NCBI RefSeq assembly: GCF_019916025.1
Contig: NZ_CP079737.1
Coordinates: forward strand, 1,674,001-1,738,000
Direction: 5' to 3'
Source of the DNA: Paraclostridium bifermentans
GTDB taxonomy: Bacteria; Bacillota; Clostridia; Peptostreptococcales; Peptostreptococcaceae
Length of the DNA: 64,000 nucleotides
Shown: piece after piece, positions 63,366-64,000 of the stretch
Layout of the letters: each line of letters opens with the position of its first letter
Numbering within the stretch: position 1 is the first letter of the stretch
Notes under the pieces: generated by a model
Told to the model about the DNA's origin: nothing
Seen by the model: the letters and a program-made list of their open reading frames with translations, nothing else
Database searches by the model: none
Position numbers and translations under genes: made by a program

Positions 63366-64000
63366 ATAGTTTTATAAGCCATTGTTGTCCTTTCCCTGTT
63401 ATAACTGTCTTGAATCCTATTTTTTCATTTTTTATATACTCTATAACTTTAAAGTACCCTTGTTTTACATACCTTTGATATGGCTGATTGTGATTTACTC
63501 CCGTCATTAAAACATCTTCATTTCTAAGTAGTTCAAATAATTTATTTCTACCTATTATAATACCTTCATTGCTTAATATCTTAGAAAATGCATTAAAGTC
63601 TACTGTATCATTACTTCTCTGAACTGTTTCTGCAAATTCTACTTTATCTTTATCTTTTTCTATTTTTTGTAATAGAGGTCTAGTTTCTAATGCTACAAGT
63701 TGTTTATGCGCTTCTATAGAACCTATTCCGCCAACCATTAACTTATATGCAAGTTCTTTCTTTAAATCTTCATCAGAGTTTATAATTTCCCTCATAGCAA
63801 AATATTGTTTTCTAATTTGCTTTCTTATTTCTTTTGCTTTGTTAGTCCTCATTAGCATAACTAAAGTCATATAACCTTGCTCGCTTAATAAATATATATT
63901 TTTACTATTTGCTATGCTTTGTTTACTAAAGTCTAATTCTAAAAGTGAACCGTTGGTATCGGTTGAGTTTTTTAAATCTATAATATCTACACCTTCTTCG
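63334..64000 (-). CDS. Phage antirepressor (5' end outside window)
   Basis: The frame continues through ATG 63870 to the right edge, so the start is not seen. Residues before the internal Met read EEGVDIIDLKNSTDTNGSLL, ELDFSKQSIANSKNIYLLSE, then QGYMTLVMLMRTNKAKEIRK. The end resembles a KilA-C domain (FSKILSNEGIIIGRNKLFEL, YIKNEKIGFKTVITGKGQQW). Antirepressors switch prophages to lytic growth by binding repressor or DNA. Confidence 0.85.
   Translation of the reverse strand, partial: EEGVDIIDLKNSTDTNGSLLELDFSKQSIANSKNIYLLSEQGYMTLVMLMRTNKAKEIRKQIRKQYFAMREIINSDEDLKKELAYKLMVGGIGSIEAHKQLVALETRPLLQKIEKDKDKVEFAETVQRSNDTVDFNAFSKILSNEGIIIGRNKLFELLRNEDVLMTGVNHNQPYQRYVKQGYFKVIEYIKNEKIGFKTVITGKGQQWLIKLFKDNKLNKTA

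Overview
The window is very AT-rich and has the gene content and strong GGAGG-type ribosome sites of a low-GC Firmicute. BceAB/BceRS modules, a CsoR-controlled P-type ATPase, an FMN-riboswitch ribDEBAH operon, a RepA_N replicon and HK97-type phage genes all fit a clostridial (Peptostreptococcaceae-like) genome. The species cannot be named from the sequence alone.

Bases 1 to about 38,160 look like ordinary chromosome, mostly read on the minus strand. In order they hold: a cut AI-2E transporter, an HdeD-like membrane protein, MscL and an M24 aminopeptidase; an envelope-stress block (BceAB-type ABC transporter, a classical two-component system, a GntR/DUF1648 operon and a BceRS-type two-component system); GNAT and PadR genes; a copper-type P-type ATPase with its CsoR repressor and operator; a run of small membrane and metalloprotease-like genes mixed with degraded pseudogenes (19-26 kb); ornithine cyclodeaminase; a methyltransferase and nucleoside phosphorylase cluster; the riboflavin operon behind an FMN riboswitch; a glycosyltransferase; and a glutaminase.

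At about 38.16-38.34 kb only the C-terminal end of a membrane transporter gene remains. A different kind of DNA starts there and runs off the right edge. The left part of this element carries a RepA_N plasmid replication initiator, a small basic protein, an 89-codon gene framed by mirrored palindromes, and a 634-bp non-coding region full of repeats and a 16-bp hairpin (candidate ori/oriT). On the minus strand follow a HerA/TraG-like ATPase, a secreted protein, two small membrane proteins and a ribbon-helix-helix protein, which look like a reduced transfer or secretion module. From 46 kb to 64 kb there is a leftward tailed-phage morphogenesis operon: antirepressor, small genes, HNH, TerS, TerL, portal, ClpP-like protease, HK97 capsid, connectors, two paralogous tail tube proteins, tail chaperone with a likely -1 frameshift, and a 1,719-codon tape measure.

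The striking point is what is absent. Downstream of the tape measure there are no distal tail, tail-tip, receptor-binding, holin or endolysin genes. A 482-residue protein of unknown function stands there, followed by the plasmid-like module. The element therefore looks like a phage-plasmid hybrid or a satellite that makes its own head and tail tube. No integrase, relaxase, ParA or lysis gene is visible, but the element continues beyond base 64,000. No rRNA, tRNA, CRISPR array or intact IS element was seen.
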